NCBI GenBank assembly: GCA_958453935.1
Contig: CAUDZT010000001.1
Coordinates: 13,284 to 77,283 of the forward strand
DNA: 64,000 bases
Direction of reading: 5' to 3'
DNA from: an uncultured Collinsella sp.
GTDB lineage: Bacteria > Actinomycetota > Coriobacteriia > Coriobacteriales > Coriobacteriaceae
This document shows, piece by piece, positions 42,107 to 50,091 of this stretch (the stretch's first letter is position 1; each line of letters begins with the position of its first letter). The notes beneath the pieces were generated by a model that was given only the letters and a program-made list of their open reading frames with translations, was not told the origin of the DNA and made no database searches. Both the position numbers and the translations under genes were made by a program.

Positions 42107-42281
42107 GTGGCGTTCCCAGTGTGCGGCGGAGGGGGCGGGCCTGAGACATATTAAGGTTGTCGCGAGTTCCGCACGAACAGGAGAGCACTTAATGTGCTCT
42201 CCGTCGTGAGCAGGACTGTAGAGCAGCAACCTTAATATGCCTCAGGCCCGCCCCCTCCGCCGCACACTGGGAACGTGCCAC
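42107..42281. repeat. Long cruciform element with conserved core, copy C (upstream of rplC)
   Basis: Arms of about 53-55 nt (42107-42159 and 42227-42281) pair with one mismatch and a 2-nt bulge. The core 42160-42226 is almost identical to copy B except in the central stem, where GAGAGCAC/GTGCTCTC replaces GGAGGCCAC/GTGGCCTCC. That is a paired change keeping the loop TTAAT. Confidence 0.88.
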
Positions 42282-42326
42282 GCACTTTACCTGCGTAAAC
42301 AATGTGAGTGAAATATGAATCTCGAT

Positions 42327-42350
42327 GGATACGCCCGCAGCCGTGTATAC
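42327..42350 (+). promoter_or_regulatory. 24-nt motif upstream of rplC, shared with rplB
   Basis: GGATACGCCCG then CAGCCGTGTATAC. It matches 44192-44215 at 21 of 24 positions. The TATACT at 42346-42351 could be a -10 hexamer, although no good -35 is seen. It lies 185 nt before rplC, so an untranslated leader is implied. Confidence 0.45.
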
Positions 42351-42534
42351 TAAACAGCTGTGTGAAACCAGGGGAGTATTCTGGCTGGACAAAATGCCTG
42401 CTTAATAGGGTTGTCAGGTAGTCTGGGCGCAATACAAGGCTGGGGAGCACGTCGTGTAAGTAGTGGTCCTCTAGGGGCGTACGCTCGGTGGTGTACGCAT
42501 TGTCCCAAGACCACGCGAGAGTTGGGATCATATC

Positions 42535-43155
42535 TTGATCAGCATGATTCTCGGCCGCAAGATTGGCATGACCCAGGTTTGGGACGAGAACGATAATGTC
42601 GTTCCCGTCACGGTCATCCAGGCTGGCCCCTGCGCTGTCTCGCAGGTTAAAACTCAGGCAACCGACGGCTATGACGCCGTCCAGATCGGTTTCGGCGACA
42701 TCAAGGCCAAGAACGTGAACAAGCCCATGGCTGGTCACTTCGCCAAGGCCGGCGTCGAGCCTGTCCGCTTCCTTCGTGAGGTCCGCGTCGAGAACGGCGA
42801 GGAGCACAAGGTCGGCGAGGTCGTCACCGTCGCTGATTTCGCTGATGTCGAGAAGGTCGACGTCATCGGTACCTCCAAGGGTAAGGGCTTCCAGGGTCGC
42901 ATCAAGCGCTGGGGTCAGCGCCGCGGTCCTATGACGCATGGTTCTCACTTCCAGCGTCACCCCGGTTCTATCGGTCAGTGCGCCTATCCTGCGCGCGTCC
43001 TCAAGGGCGTCAAGATGGCCGGTCACATGGGTAACGAGCGCGTTACCGTCAAGAACCTTTCCGTTGTCCGCATCGATGCCGAGCAGAACCTCATCTTGGT
43101 CAAGGGCGCTGTCCCGGGTGCCAAGAATGGTCTCGTCGCCATCCGTATGGCCTAA
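42535..43155 (+). CDS. rplC: 50S ribosomal protein L3
   Basis: A 206-residue L3 with [12 protein letters not shown] at the N-terminus and the central [20 protein letters not shown] segment that reaches toward the peptidyl-transferase centre. The TTG at 42535 has GTTGGGA about 7 nt upstream; ATG at 42544 is the alternative. First gene of the ribosomal cluster here, because rpsJ is elsewhere. Confidence 0.96.
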   Translation: MISMILGRKIGMTQVWDENDNVVPVTVIQAGPCAVSQVKTQATDGYDAVQIGFGDIKAKNVNKPMAGHFAKAGVEPVRFLREVRVENGEEHKVGEVVTVADFADVEKVDVIGTSKGKGFQGRIKRWGQRRGPMTHGSHFQRHPGSIGQCAYPARVLKGVKMAGHMGNERVTVKNLSVVRIDAEQNLILVKGAVPGAKNGLVAIRMA

Positions 43156-43201
43156 GGGCCCAGCCCATTTAGCCCAGCGTCATACCAAGGAGAACACTTA
43201 A

Positions 43202-43828
43202 ATGGCAAAGTTTGAAGTAAAGAACAGCGAGGGCAAGAAGGTCGCCGAGGCCGAGCTCGCCGCTGAGGTGTACGGCATCGAGCCGAACATCCACGTTATG
43301 CACCACATCGTCAAGTGCCAGATGGCCTCTTGGCGTCAGGGCACCCAGTCTGCTAAGGGTCGCTCTGAGGTTTCCGGTGGCGGCAAGAAGCCTTGGCGTC
43401 AGAAGGGCACCGGCCGTGCCCGCCAGGGTTCCATCCGTGCTGCCCAGTGGCGTCACGGTGGCGTCGTCTTCGCCCCCAAGCCCCGTTCTTACGCTAAGCG
43501 TATGAACAACAAGGAGGTCAAGCTGGCTATGCGCTCCGCGCTGTCCGCCAAGCTGGCCGATGGCGAGCTCGTGCTCGTCGACGACTACGGCTTCGAGAAG
43601 CCTTCCACCAAGGCTGCCGTCGCCATGCTCAAGGCTCTCGGCCTTGAGGGCAAGCGTCTGACCATCATCGTTCGCGATGAGGACGTCAACGCCTACCTGT
43701 CGTTCCGCAACATTCCCAAGACGTTCATCATCACTGCCGACGAGGCCAACACCTACGATCTCGTCAACAACAACGCTGTGCTGATGCCCGCCGACATCGC
43801 CGCTCACTTCGGGGAGGTGCTTGCATAA
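43202..43828 (+). CDS. rplD: 50S ribosomal protein L4
   Basis: A 208-residue L4 with the extended loop KKPWRQKGTGRARQGSIRA that lines the exit tunnel. AAGGAG lies before the ATG. In other bacteria L4 also represses the S10 operon. rplW begins at the next base after the stop codon. Confidence 0.97.
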   Translation: MAKFEVKNSEGKKVAEAELAAEVYGIEPNIHVMHHIVKCQMASWRQGTQSAKGRSEVSGGGKKPWRQKGTGRARQGSIRAAQWRHGGVVFAPKPRSYAKRMNNKEVKLAMRSALSAKLADGELVLVDDYGFEKPSTKAAVAMLKALGLEGKRLTIIVRDEDVNAYLSFRNIPKTFIITADEANTYDLVNNNAVLMPADIAAHFGEVLA

Positions 43829-44116
43829 ATGACCGCCCACGAGATCATCATCCGTCCGATCGTGTCCGAGCGTTCCTTCTCCGGCATGGAGCTGAACAAG
43901 TACACGTTCGAGGTCGCCAAGGATGCTAACAAGTATCAGATCAAGGACGCTGTCGAGGAGATCTTCGGCGTCAAGGTCGTTCGCGTGAACACCCTGACGG
44001 TCAAGCCCAAGACCAAGCGCGTGCGCTATGTCGCCGGCAAGACCCGTTCTTGGAAGAAGGCCATCGTCACGCTGGCCGAGGGCGACACCATCGAGGTCTT
44101 TGGCAACCAGGCCTAA
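43829..44116 (+). CDS. rplW: 50S ribosomal protein L23
   Basis: A 95-residue L23 (IIRPIVSERSFSGMELNKYT), a tunnel-exit protein that docks trigger factor and SRP. Its start codon directly follows the rplD stop, so translation is coupled. A 179-nt gap with a promoter-like motif separates it from rplB, a longer gap than usual here. Confidence 0.96.
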   Translation: MTAHEIIIRPIVSERSFSGMELNKYTFEVAKDANKYQIKDAVEEIFGVKVVRVNTLTVKPKTKRVRYVAGKTRSWKKAIVTLAEGDTIEVFGNQA

Positions 44117-44191
44117 GACTCGCTGCTGTTGAGTGAGCTCATGCCTCCCAAATAGGGGAGGCGAGAGCTCAAGGTTTTGGGCGTATTAAAT

Positions 44192-44215
44192 GGACACGCC
44201 CGGAACCGTGTATAC
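44192..44215 (+). promoter_or_regulatory. 24-nt motif upstream of rplB, shared with rplC
   Basis: GGACACGCCCG then GAACCGTGTATAC. Short stems ACG/CGT and GGAC/GTCC flank it. It lies 80 nt before rplB in an otherwise featureless gap and may be an internal promoter or RNA element. Confidence 0.45.
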
Positions 44216-44295
44216 GTCCGGTGTCATCGCACCCGAGGCAGAACCTCGAATCCCTGTCTGCGATGGCTAACGGATTCCTATTGAAAGGGATTGTA

Positions 44296-45126
44296 ATGGC
44301 TGTAAAGCACCTTAAGCCGACCTCCGCTGGTAGGCGTTGGCAGACGATCTCCGATTTCTCCGAGATCACCTGCACCAAGCCCGAGAAGTCTCTTCTCGAG
44401 CCCCTGCCCAAGAAGGCCGGTCGTAACAACAACGGCCGCATCACCACCCGCCACCAGGGCGGCGGCGTGAAGCGTCGTTACCGCGTGATCGACTTCAAGC
44501 GCAACAAGGACGGCGTGCCCGCCAAGGTTGCCACGATCGAGTACGATCCGAACCGTTCCGCTCGTATCGCTCTGCTGCACTACGCTGACGGTGAGAAGCG
44601 CTACATCCTGGCCCCCAAGGGCCTCGAGGTCGGTCAGACCATCATGTCCGGTTCTGACGCCGACATCAAGCCGGGCAACGCTCTGCCCCTCGCCGATATC
44701 CCCGTCGGTACGCTCATTCACGCCGTCGAGTTCCAGCCGGGCAAGGGCGCTGCTATCGCCCGTTCCGCCGGTAACTCCTGCCAGCTGATGGGTAAGGAGG
44801 GCAAGTACGCTATCGTCCGTATGCCTTCCTCCGAGATGCGCCGCATCCTCGTTACCTGCCGCGCCACCGTCGGTGAGGTCGGCAACGCCGATCACGCCAA
44901 CATCGTCATCGGCAAGGCCGGCCGTAAGCGTCACATGAACGTGCGCCCGACCGTCCGCGGTACCGTCATGAACCCTGTCGACCACCCGCACGGCGGTGGC
45001 GAGGGCAAGAACCACACCTCTGGTCGTCCCTCTGTTACCCCCTGGGGTAAGCCGACGAAGGGCCTTCGTACGCGCAAGAAGAAGAAGGTCTCGAACCAGC
45101 ACATCATTCGTCGCCGTAAGAAGTAA
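44296..45126 (+). CDS. rplB: 50S ribosomal protein L2
   Basis: A 276-residue L2 with the conserved [16 protein letters not shown] segment near the peptidyl-transferase centre and the basic C-terminus GLRTRKKKK. The ATG at 44296 has GAAAGGGA upstream. Confidence 0.97.
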   Translation: MAVKHLKPTSAGRRWQTISDFSEITCTKPEKSLLEPLPKKAGRNNNGRITTRHQGGGVKRRYRVIDFKRNKDGVPAKVATIEYDPNRSARIALLHYADGEKRYILAPKGLEVGQTIMSGSDADIKPGNALPLADIPVGTLIHAVEFQPGKGAAIARSAGNSCQLMGKEGKYAIVRMPSSEMRRILVTCRATVGEVGNADHANIVIGKAGRKRHMNVRPTVRGTVMNPVDHPHGGGEGKNHTSGRPSVTPWGKPTKGLRTRKKKKVSNQHIIRRRKK

Positions 45127-45158
45127 TTTCGGATACCGAGTTTTAGGAGAAAGCACTT

Positions 45159-45419
45159 ATGAGCAGAAGTCTCAAAAAGGGCCCGTTCGTGGAGACTCGC
45201 CTTCTCTCGCGTATCACCGCGATGAACGAGGCTGGCAAGAAGGACGTCGTGAAGACCTGGTCCCGCGCGTCCACCATCTTCCCCGAGATGGTTGGTCACA
45301 CCATCGCCGTCCACGACGGCCGCAAGCATGTGCCCGTGTATGTTACCGAGTCCATGGTTGGTCACAAGCTCGGCGAGTTCGCGCCGACTCGTACGTTCCG
45401 TGGCCACAAGGCCAAATAG
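45159..45419 (+). CDS. rpsS: 30S ribosomal protein S19
   Basis: An 86-residue S19 ([18 protein letters not shown]), a 30S head protein next to S13. TAGGAG precedes the ATG. It starts 32 nt after rplB. Confidence 0.97.
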   Translation: MSRSLKKGPFVETRLLSRITAMNEAGKKDVVKTWSRASTIFPEMVGHTIAVHDGRKHVPVYVTESMVGHKLGEFAPTRTFRGHKAK

Positions 45420-45433
45420 GGGGTTAACCGTAA

Positions 45434-45805
45434 ATGGCAACTAAGTCTATTGAAACTGAGGCCACCGAGGTTCGCGCCGTCGCTAAGTACGTGCGTGTTT
45501 CCCCCAGCAAGGCCCGCCTGGTGGTCGATCTGATCCGCCGCAAGCCTGTCGCTCAGGCCTTCGACATCCTCCACTTCTGCGACCGCGCCGTCGCCGTGGA
45601 TGTCGAGAAGGTTCTCCGTTCCGCCGTTGCGAACGCCGAGAACAACAACGGTCTGCGTGCCGACAACCTGGTTGTCGCCGCTGCCTATGTTGACGAGGGT
45701 CCGACGCTTAAGCGCATCCGTCCCCGCGCCATGGGTTCCGCTTCTCGCATTCTGAAGCGTACTTCCCACATCACCGTCGTCGTTGCTCCTCGAAAGGAGG
45801 CGTAA
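45434..45805 (+). CDS. rplV: 50S ribosomal protein L22
   Basis: A 123-residue L22 whose hairpin loop ([20 protein letters not shown]) lines the exit tunnel. The N-terminus is slightly longer than average. It starts 14 nt after rpsS. Confidence 0.97.
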   Translation: MATKSIETEATEVRAVAKYVRVSPSKARLVVDLIRRKPVAQAFDILHFCDRAVAVDVEKVLRSAVANAENNNGLRADNLVVAAAYVDEGPTLKRIRPRAMGSASRILKRTSHITVVVAPRKEA

Positions 45806-45811
45806 AGCTGT

Positions 45812-46522
45812 ATGGGTCAGAAAGTCTACCCCACCGGCTTCCGTCTTGGCATCACCGAGAACTGGCGCTCCCGCTGGTTCGCAGAGAAGGATTACGCTAA
45901 GACCCTCGGTAACGATCTCGAGATCCGCAAGTACCTCGAGAAGCGTCTTTCCCGCGCAGCTGTCTCCCGCGTCGAGATCGAGCGCGCTGGCGACAAGGTG
46001 AAGGTCATCATCCTCACTGCTCGCCCCGGCGTTGTCATCGGTAAGAAGGGTGCCGAGATCGATACCCTCCGCACCGAGCTCGAGAAGGTCGCTGGCGTCT
46101 CCAAGGGCCAGCTCTCCGTCGACGTTGTCGAGATCAAGCGCCCCGAGCTCGACGCCAACCTCGTTGCTCAGTCTATCGCCGAGCAGCTCGAGGGCCGCGT
46201 TGCCTTCCGTCGCGCTATGCGCAAGGCTGTCCAGTCTGCCCGCAAGGCCGGCGCTAAGGGCATCCGTATCCAGTGCTCCGGTCGTCTCGGCGGTGCCGAG
46301 ATGGGCCGTCGTGAGTGGTACCGCGAGGGTCGCGTGCCTCTGCACACCCTCCGTGCCAAGATCGACTACGGCACGGCTGTCGCCAGCACCACCATGGGCG
46401 CTTGCGGCGTGAAGGTCTGGATCTACCTGGGCGAGAAGCTCCCGGGCCAGCCTGTTCCCAACCCTGCACTCGAGGGCTCTTCCCGTCCTCGTCGTCGTAA
46501 CTCCGAGAGGAGGGGTCAGTAG
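45812..46522 (+). CDS. rpsC: 30S ribosomal protein S3
   Basis: A 236-residue S3 with the KH-domain GxxG-type loop in [13 protein letters not shown] and the C-terminal domain [28 protein letters not shown] precedes the ATG. It overlaps rplP by one base. Confidence 0.97.
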   Translation: MGQKVYPTGFRLGITENWRSRWFAEKDYAKTLGNDLEIRKYLEKRLSRAAVSRVEIERAGDKVKVIILTARPGVVIGKKGAEIDTLRTELEKVAGVSKGQLSVDVVEIKRPELDANLVAQSIAEQLEGRVAFRRAMRKAVQSARKAGAKGIRIQCSGRLGGAEMGRREWYREGRVPLHTLRAKIDYGTAVASTTMGACGVKVWIYLGEKLPGQPVPNPALEGSSRPRRRNSERRGQ

Positions 46523-47025
46523 TGCTTGCCCCTAAGCGTATTCTTCACCGCAAGGTGCAGCGTGGCTCCATGAAGGGCCAGGCCAAGGGTAATACCGAGC
46601 TGCATTTCGGCGAGTTTGGTATCCAGGCTCTCGAGGCCCATTGGATCACCAACCGTCAGATCGAGGCCGCTCGTATTGCCATGACCCGCTACATGAAGCG
46701 TGGCGGTCGTGTCTACATCACGATCTTCCCCGATAAGCCCATCACCAAGAAGCCTGCCGAGACTCGCATGGGTTCTGGTAAGGGTAACCCCGAGGAGTGG
46801 GTGGCCGTCGTCAAGCCCGGCCGCATCATGTTCGAGGTCAAGGGCGTGCCCGAGGAGGTCGCTCGCGAGGCTCTGCGTCTTGCACAGCACAAGCTTCCCA
46901 TCAAGACCAAGATTGTTGCTGCCAAGAACGCTGAGCAGCGCATCGAGAAGGAGATGGCTGAGGAGGCCGCTCTCGAGGCCAAGTGGGCTGCTGAGGACGC
47001 CGCCGCCGCCAAGGAGGAGAACTAA
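46522..47025 (+). CDS. rplP: 50S ribosomal protein L16, with C-terminal extension
   Basis: A 167-residue L16. The conserved part (residues 1-140) includes [20 protein letters not shown]. The Glu/Ala-rich tail of about 27 residues is longer than the usual 137-140-residue form. GTG start overlaps the rpsC stop; rpmC in turn overlaps its stop by one base. Confidence 0.96.
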   Translation: MLAPKRILHRKVQRGSMKGQAKGNTELHFGEFGIQALEAHWITNRQIEAARIAMTRYMKRGGRVYITIFPDKPITKKPAETRMGSGKGNPEEWVAVVKPGRIMFEVKGVPEEVAREALRLAQHKLPIKTKIVAAKNAEQRIEKEMAEEAALEAKWAAEDAAAAKEEN

Positions 47026-47240
47026 TGAAGCCCGCAGAGATTCGTGAGCTCTCGGACGCTCAGCTCGTTGAGAAGCTGAAGGAAATGCGCGCCGAGCTCT
47101 TTAACCTTCGTTTCCAGATGGCCACCAGCCAGCTGGACAACACCGCTCGCGTCAACACCGTGAAGAAGGACATCGCTCGCGTCCTCACGGAGCAGCGCGC
47201 CCGCGAGATCGCAGCGGAGAAGTCCGCTGTCGCCGAGTAG
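47025..47240 (+). CDS. rpmC: 50S ribosomal protein L29
   Basis: A 71-residue two-helix L29 (AEIRELSDAQLVEKLKEMRA, LFNLRFQMATSQ), at the tunnel exit near L23. ATG overlaps the TAA of rplP. Confidence 0.96.
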   Translation: MKPAEIRELSDAQLVEKLKEMRAELFNLRFQMATSQLDNTARVNTVKKDIARVLTEQRAREIAAEKSAVAE

Positions 47241-47256
47241 GACCTAAGGAGAGAAC

Positions 47257-47517
47257 ATGACTGATTCGCGTAACTCGCGTAAGGTCCGTACGGGTGTCGT
47301 TACCTCCGTCTCCGGTGCCAAGACCATTGTTGTCACCATCACCGAGCGCAAGCGTCACCCCAAGTACGGCAAGATGATGACCAGCTCCAAGAAGCTGCAC
47401 GCTCACGACGAGGAGTGCACGGCTGGCGTGGGCGATACCGTCCGCGTTATGGAGACCCGTCCTATGTCCAAGATGAAGCGTTGGCGCCTCATCGAGGTCG
47501 TCGAGCGCGCTAAATAA
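47257..47517 (+). CDS. rpsQ: 30S ribosomal protein S17
   Basis: An 86-residue OB-fold S17 (RKVRTGVVTSVSGAKTIVV and HAHDEECTAGVGDTVRVMET). AAGGAGAG lies before the ATG. It ends the middle block; a 118-nt structured gap follows. Confidence 0.96.
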   Translation: MTDSRNSRKVRTGVVTSVSGAKTIVVTITERKRHPKYGKMMTSSKKLHAHDEECTAGVGDTVRVMETRPMSKMKRWRLIEVVERAK

Positions 47518-47544
47518 GCAGTCGCTCTTACGACTTGTACGTTT

Positions 47545-47610
47545 CCGAAGATGTGCGTATGCCTGGCTTGCATACCACGGGCCGTATAAAGGCTGCGCAC
47601 CTCTCTTCGG
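47545..47610 (+). promoter_or_regulatory. Candidate structured leader RNA upstream of rplN
   Basis: CCGAAGA (47545-47551) pairs with TCTTCGG (47604-47610). GTGCG pairs with CGCAC inside it, and GTATGC/GCATAC forms an inner hairpin with a 7-nt loop. It lies about 25 nt before the rplN start. No T tract, so regulation of translation is more likely than termination. Confidence 0.45.
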
Positions 47611-47635
47611 TTCTTAGTTCGGAGGAACATCTACC

Positions 47636-48004
47636 ATGATTCAGATGCAAACCATGCTGAACGTCGCCGACAACTCCGGCGCTCGCAAGATTCGCTGCAT
47701 CAAGGTGCTTGGCGGTTCCAAGCGTCGTTATGCAGGCATCGGCGATGTGTTCATCGGTGCTGTCCAGGAGGCTACCCCTGGCGCCAACGTCAAGAAGAAG
47801 GACGTTGTCCGTTGCGTCGTCGTTCGCACCGTTAAGGAGATCCGCCGCAAGGATGGCTCCTACATTCGCTTTGATGAGAACGCCTGCGTTGTCATCAACA
47901 ACGATGGTTCGCCCGTCGGCACCCGTATCTTCGGGCCCGTCGCTCGCGAGCTTCGTGACAAGAAGTACATGAAGATCGTCTCGCTCGCTCCCGAGACCCT
48001 GTAG
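47636..48004 (+). CDS. rplN: 50S ribosomal protein L14
   Basis: A 122-residue L14 ([20 protein letters not shown]), at the intersubunit face where RsfS and bridge B8 form. CGGAGG lies 8 nt before the ATG. Confidence 0.97.
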   Translation: MIQMQTMLNVADNSGARKIRCIKVLGGSKRRYAGIGDVFIGAVQEATPGANVKKKDVVRCVVVRTVKEIRRKDGSYIRFDENACVVINNDGSPVGTRIFGPVARELRDKKYMKIVSLAPETL

Positions 48005-48017
48005 TTAGGGGAGATAT

Positions 48018-48323
48018 ATGTATATCAAGAAGGGCGATAAGGTCCAGGTTCTCTCTGGTAAGGATCGCGGCAAGCAGGGCGTTATCCTGCGTGCTCTCCC
48101 CGCCGAGAACAAGGTCGTTGTCGAGGGCGTTTCGGTCGTCAAGAAGGCCGTCAAGCCCAACGCTGCCAACCAGCAGGGCGGCATCGTCTCGCAGGAGGCT
48201 CCCATCGACGCCTCCAACGTCAATCTCGTCTGCCCCGAGTGCGGTAAGGTTACCCGCGTCGGTCACGAGAAGGACGGCAAGAACAAGCTGCGCGTCTGCA
48301 AGAAGTGCGGTCACAAGTTCTAA
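48018..48323 (+). CDS. rplX: 50S ribosomal protein L24, zinc-ribbon form
   Basis: A 101-residue L24 with the KOW motif ([18 protein letters not shown]) and a C-terminal Cys4 site (CPECGK and CKKCGH), the zinc-binding form of L24. It is the last ribosomal gene here. The expected next genes (rplE, rpsN, rpsH, rplF) are absent and a terminator follows after 27 nt. Confidence 0.96.
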   Translation: MYIKKGDKVQVLSGKDRGKQGVILRALPAENKVVVEGVSVVKKAVKPNAANQQGGIVSQEAPIDASNVNLVCPECGKVTRVGHEKDGKNKLRVCKKCGHKF

Positions 48324-48350
48324 GCTGCCCGCAACATCAAGTTGCTAGCA

Positions 48351-48384
48351 AAGGCCCGGATGCCACGGCACCCGGGCCTTTTTC
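48351..48384 (+). terminator. Terminator after rplX
   Basis: AAAGGCCCGG(AT)GCC pairs with GGCACCCGGGCCTTT, followed by Ts. It closes the ribosomal transcript at an unusual point. Confidence 0.85.
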
Positions 48385-48386
48385 TA

Positions 48387-49074
48387 TCCCCACTCGATGG
48401 CTTCGGTTCTGCCGTCCCGTCATTCCGGTTGCATCCAGTTTTCGGTGCCGTCTCGAATCGAGTGCCGCCAGGTGACACCCTGTCGCGTTTCGTCGGCTTC
48501 GGGGACAAAAGTCGGGACAACTCCAAAAACTATTTTCGAACTCAGGGCTTTGAGTTTTTGTTTTTGTCCCAAAGGGCGCGGCGGGATGCCTTTGGAGGCT
48601 CGATAGCGCCGAAAACGCTCGTTTTGAAACTTAAATGCCTTTTCGCGTGCAAGCCGCCAGCTGCAATAGGAAGTGAATCAACGCAGGTGGCTTTCAAGCA
48701 GTTTGCAAAACTGCAGGTCGCAGGTCTTCATTGCCAGTAGGAGAAATGAGTAGTCTCAGGTGGCTTGCCCATGAGTTGACGAACGGGATTTGAGATTACG
48801 CTGACGTCCGGAAACGCTTCGAGCACGGCGTTACGTTTTTGGGGTTTGGGCGTAGCCCCTGCACCCGCGAGCGCGGGCCTTAAGCCCGCCGAGAGGGTGA
48901 CGCGTCGAAAACGAAGGGGAAAGAGAGAAGGGGCCGTCCCTATCATTCAGGTTGCGACCGAAGAAGACAAGGAGACCCCCTGAGCTTGAATGATGCCCCA
49001 CAGACCGCGTCCGACCGAGCTCAAGCCGAGCTTTTCCTGACGTCCGCCTTCGCGAAGATGATGGCTGGATTGGC
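48387..49074. other. Non-coding/degraded stretch between rplX and the IS3 remnant
   Basis: About 690 nt with only short frames, none with a convincing ribosome-binding site or recognisable family. Around 48862-48905 hairpins CCCGC-gagc-GCGGG and GGCCTTAAGCC occur in tandem, recalling the subterminal hairpins of IS200/IS605-type elements. Near 48986 a frame reading LNDAPQTASDRAQAELFLTS runs into the IS remnant and may be the tail of a lost gene. Confidence 0.4.
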
Positions 49075-49541
49075 TATGGATTGGCAACACTTATTTGGAC
49101 GATTCCGGGAGGGACGGCCCCGCCTCCCTGAACTCGACCGGCGACATGTAGCCCAGCGTCGAGTGGATCCTGAAGTTGTTGCACCAGTGCACGTAATCCA
49201 AGAGCTTGGCTCGGCGCTCGCGCGTCCCTCCTCGGTCCTTCGGAGTGGCCGACGATCTCCCCGTTGCAGAGGTCGACGAGCAGGCAGACGTAGTTCCACG
49301 ACGCCCCGACGCGCACGCAGACCAAGTCGCTGCATATATGGGTGCACGGCGCCCTGCCGCCGAAGCCGCGCGCGACGACGTTCGACACGTCGGCCTCGTT
49401 GACCGCCCCGGGGTGCACCTTGAACCTCTTCCTGCCGTATGCGCCGGCCAGGCCGTTCTCCCTCATGATGCGGCAGACGCGCCGCCGGCTGACGGTAACG
49501 CCCGACCTCCCGGGCGACGCCTTGATCTTGCGCGATCCGTT
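49075..49541 (-). pseudogene. Remnant of an IS3-family transposase (OrfB, integrase core)
   Basis: On the minus strand NGSRKIK, then VTVSRRRVCRIMRENGLAGA, CTHICSDLVCVRVGASWNYV and LVDLCNGEIVGHS are typical of the IS3/IS150 OrfB N-terminal half. In another frame, at about 49100-49230, DYVHWCNNFRIHSTLGYMSP matches its C-terminal end. About 90 internal residues, including the remaining DDE residues, are deleted, with a frame change at about 49230-49244. OrfA is absent. GGCAACACTTATTTGG at 49082-49097 may be the surviving end repeat. It is inactive. Confidence 0.8.
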
Positions 49542-49865
49542 CCGGCCCTTGCTGGCGGCGTGCGCCGCCGCGGCCGCCGTCGCCCCCGACATTAAGGCCC
49601 TCAAGGGCCGCGTCGTCTCCGGCGACCAGTTCGTCTCGCCCGCGGAACAGAAGGAGCGAATCCTCGCGACCTTCGGCGACCTGTGCTGCGAGATGGAGGG
49701 CTGCACCATCGCGCAGGCCGCTTATCTCAACGGCGTGCCCCTCGTCGTCGTGCGCGCCATCAGCGACAAGCCCTGCGCCGAGGGCCGGGTCGTGACTACA
49801 ACACTTTCGAGAAGAAGGCCGCCTGCGACTGCGCCCGCATCGCCGCGCGCATGGTTAAGCTTTAG
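49542..49865 (+). pseudogene. mtnN: 3' remnant of MTA/SAH nucleosidase gene
   Basis: The plus strand encodes VAPDIKALKGRVVSGDQFVS, then CCEMEGCTIAQAAYLNGVPL and VVVRAISDKPC, which form the C-terminal half of 5'-methylthioadenosine/S-adenosylhomocysteine nucleosidase. A frameshift near 49793 separates this from DYNTFEKKAACDCARIAARM before the stop. The N-terminal half is missing where the IS3 remnant begins, so the gene was probably cut by that element and then decayed. Confidence 0.8.
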
Positions 49866-49870
49866 GCCCT

Positions 49871-49920
49871 GCGCGCCGGGGCCCTTCTTTATGTTGGGAC
49901 CCCGGCGCGCCGGGCCCTTT
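49871..49920 (+). terminator. Strong hairpin after the nucleosidase remnant
   Basis: GCGCGCCGGGG pairs perfectly with CCCCGGCGCGC around an 18-nt loop, followed by CGGGCCCTTTCC. Probably the old terminator of the nucleosidase gene. Confidence 0.55.
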
Positions 49921-50091
49921 CCAAAGCGAAGTGTCGAGCCGAAGTGTTGAGCGTCGGCCCTGAATGTTCAATGGCCGTTGTTTTCTGCCCCTCAAGTGGT
50001 GGACTTTTCCTCGGAGCTGTTGATTCCCCCACGCGCCCCCTTCCGTTCTCTGTTCTCCCCTTATACTCCTTGTACGAGGAGGTAAGAAGTC

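Noticed and set aside
48342..48740. Plus-strand frames of 70-130 codons after rplX
   Set aside because: They start inside the rplX terminator or lack a ribosome-binding site, and their sequences show no family resemblance.
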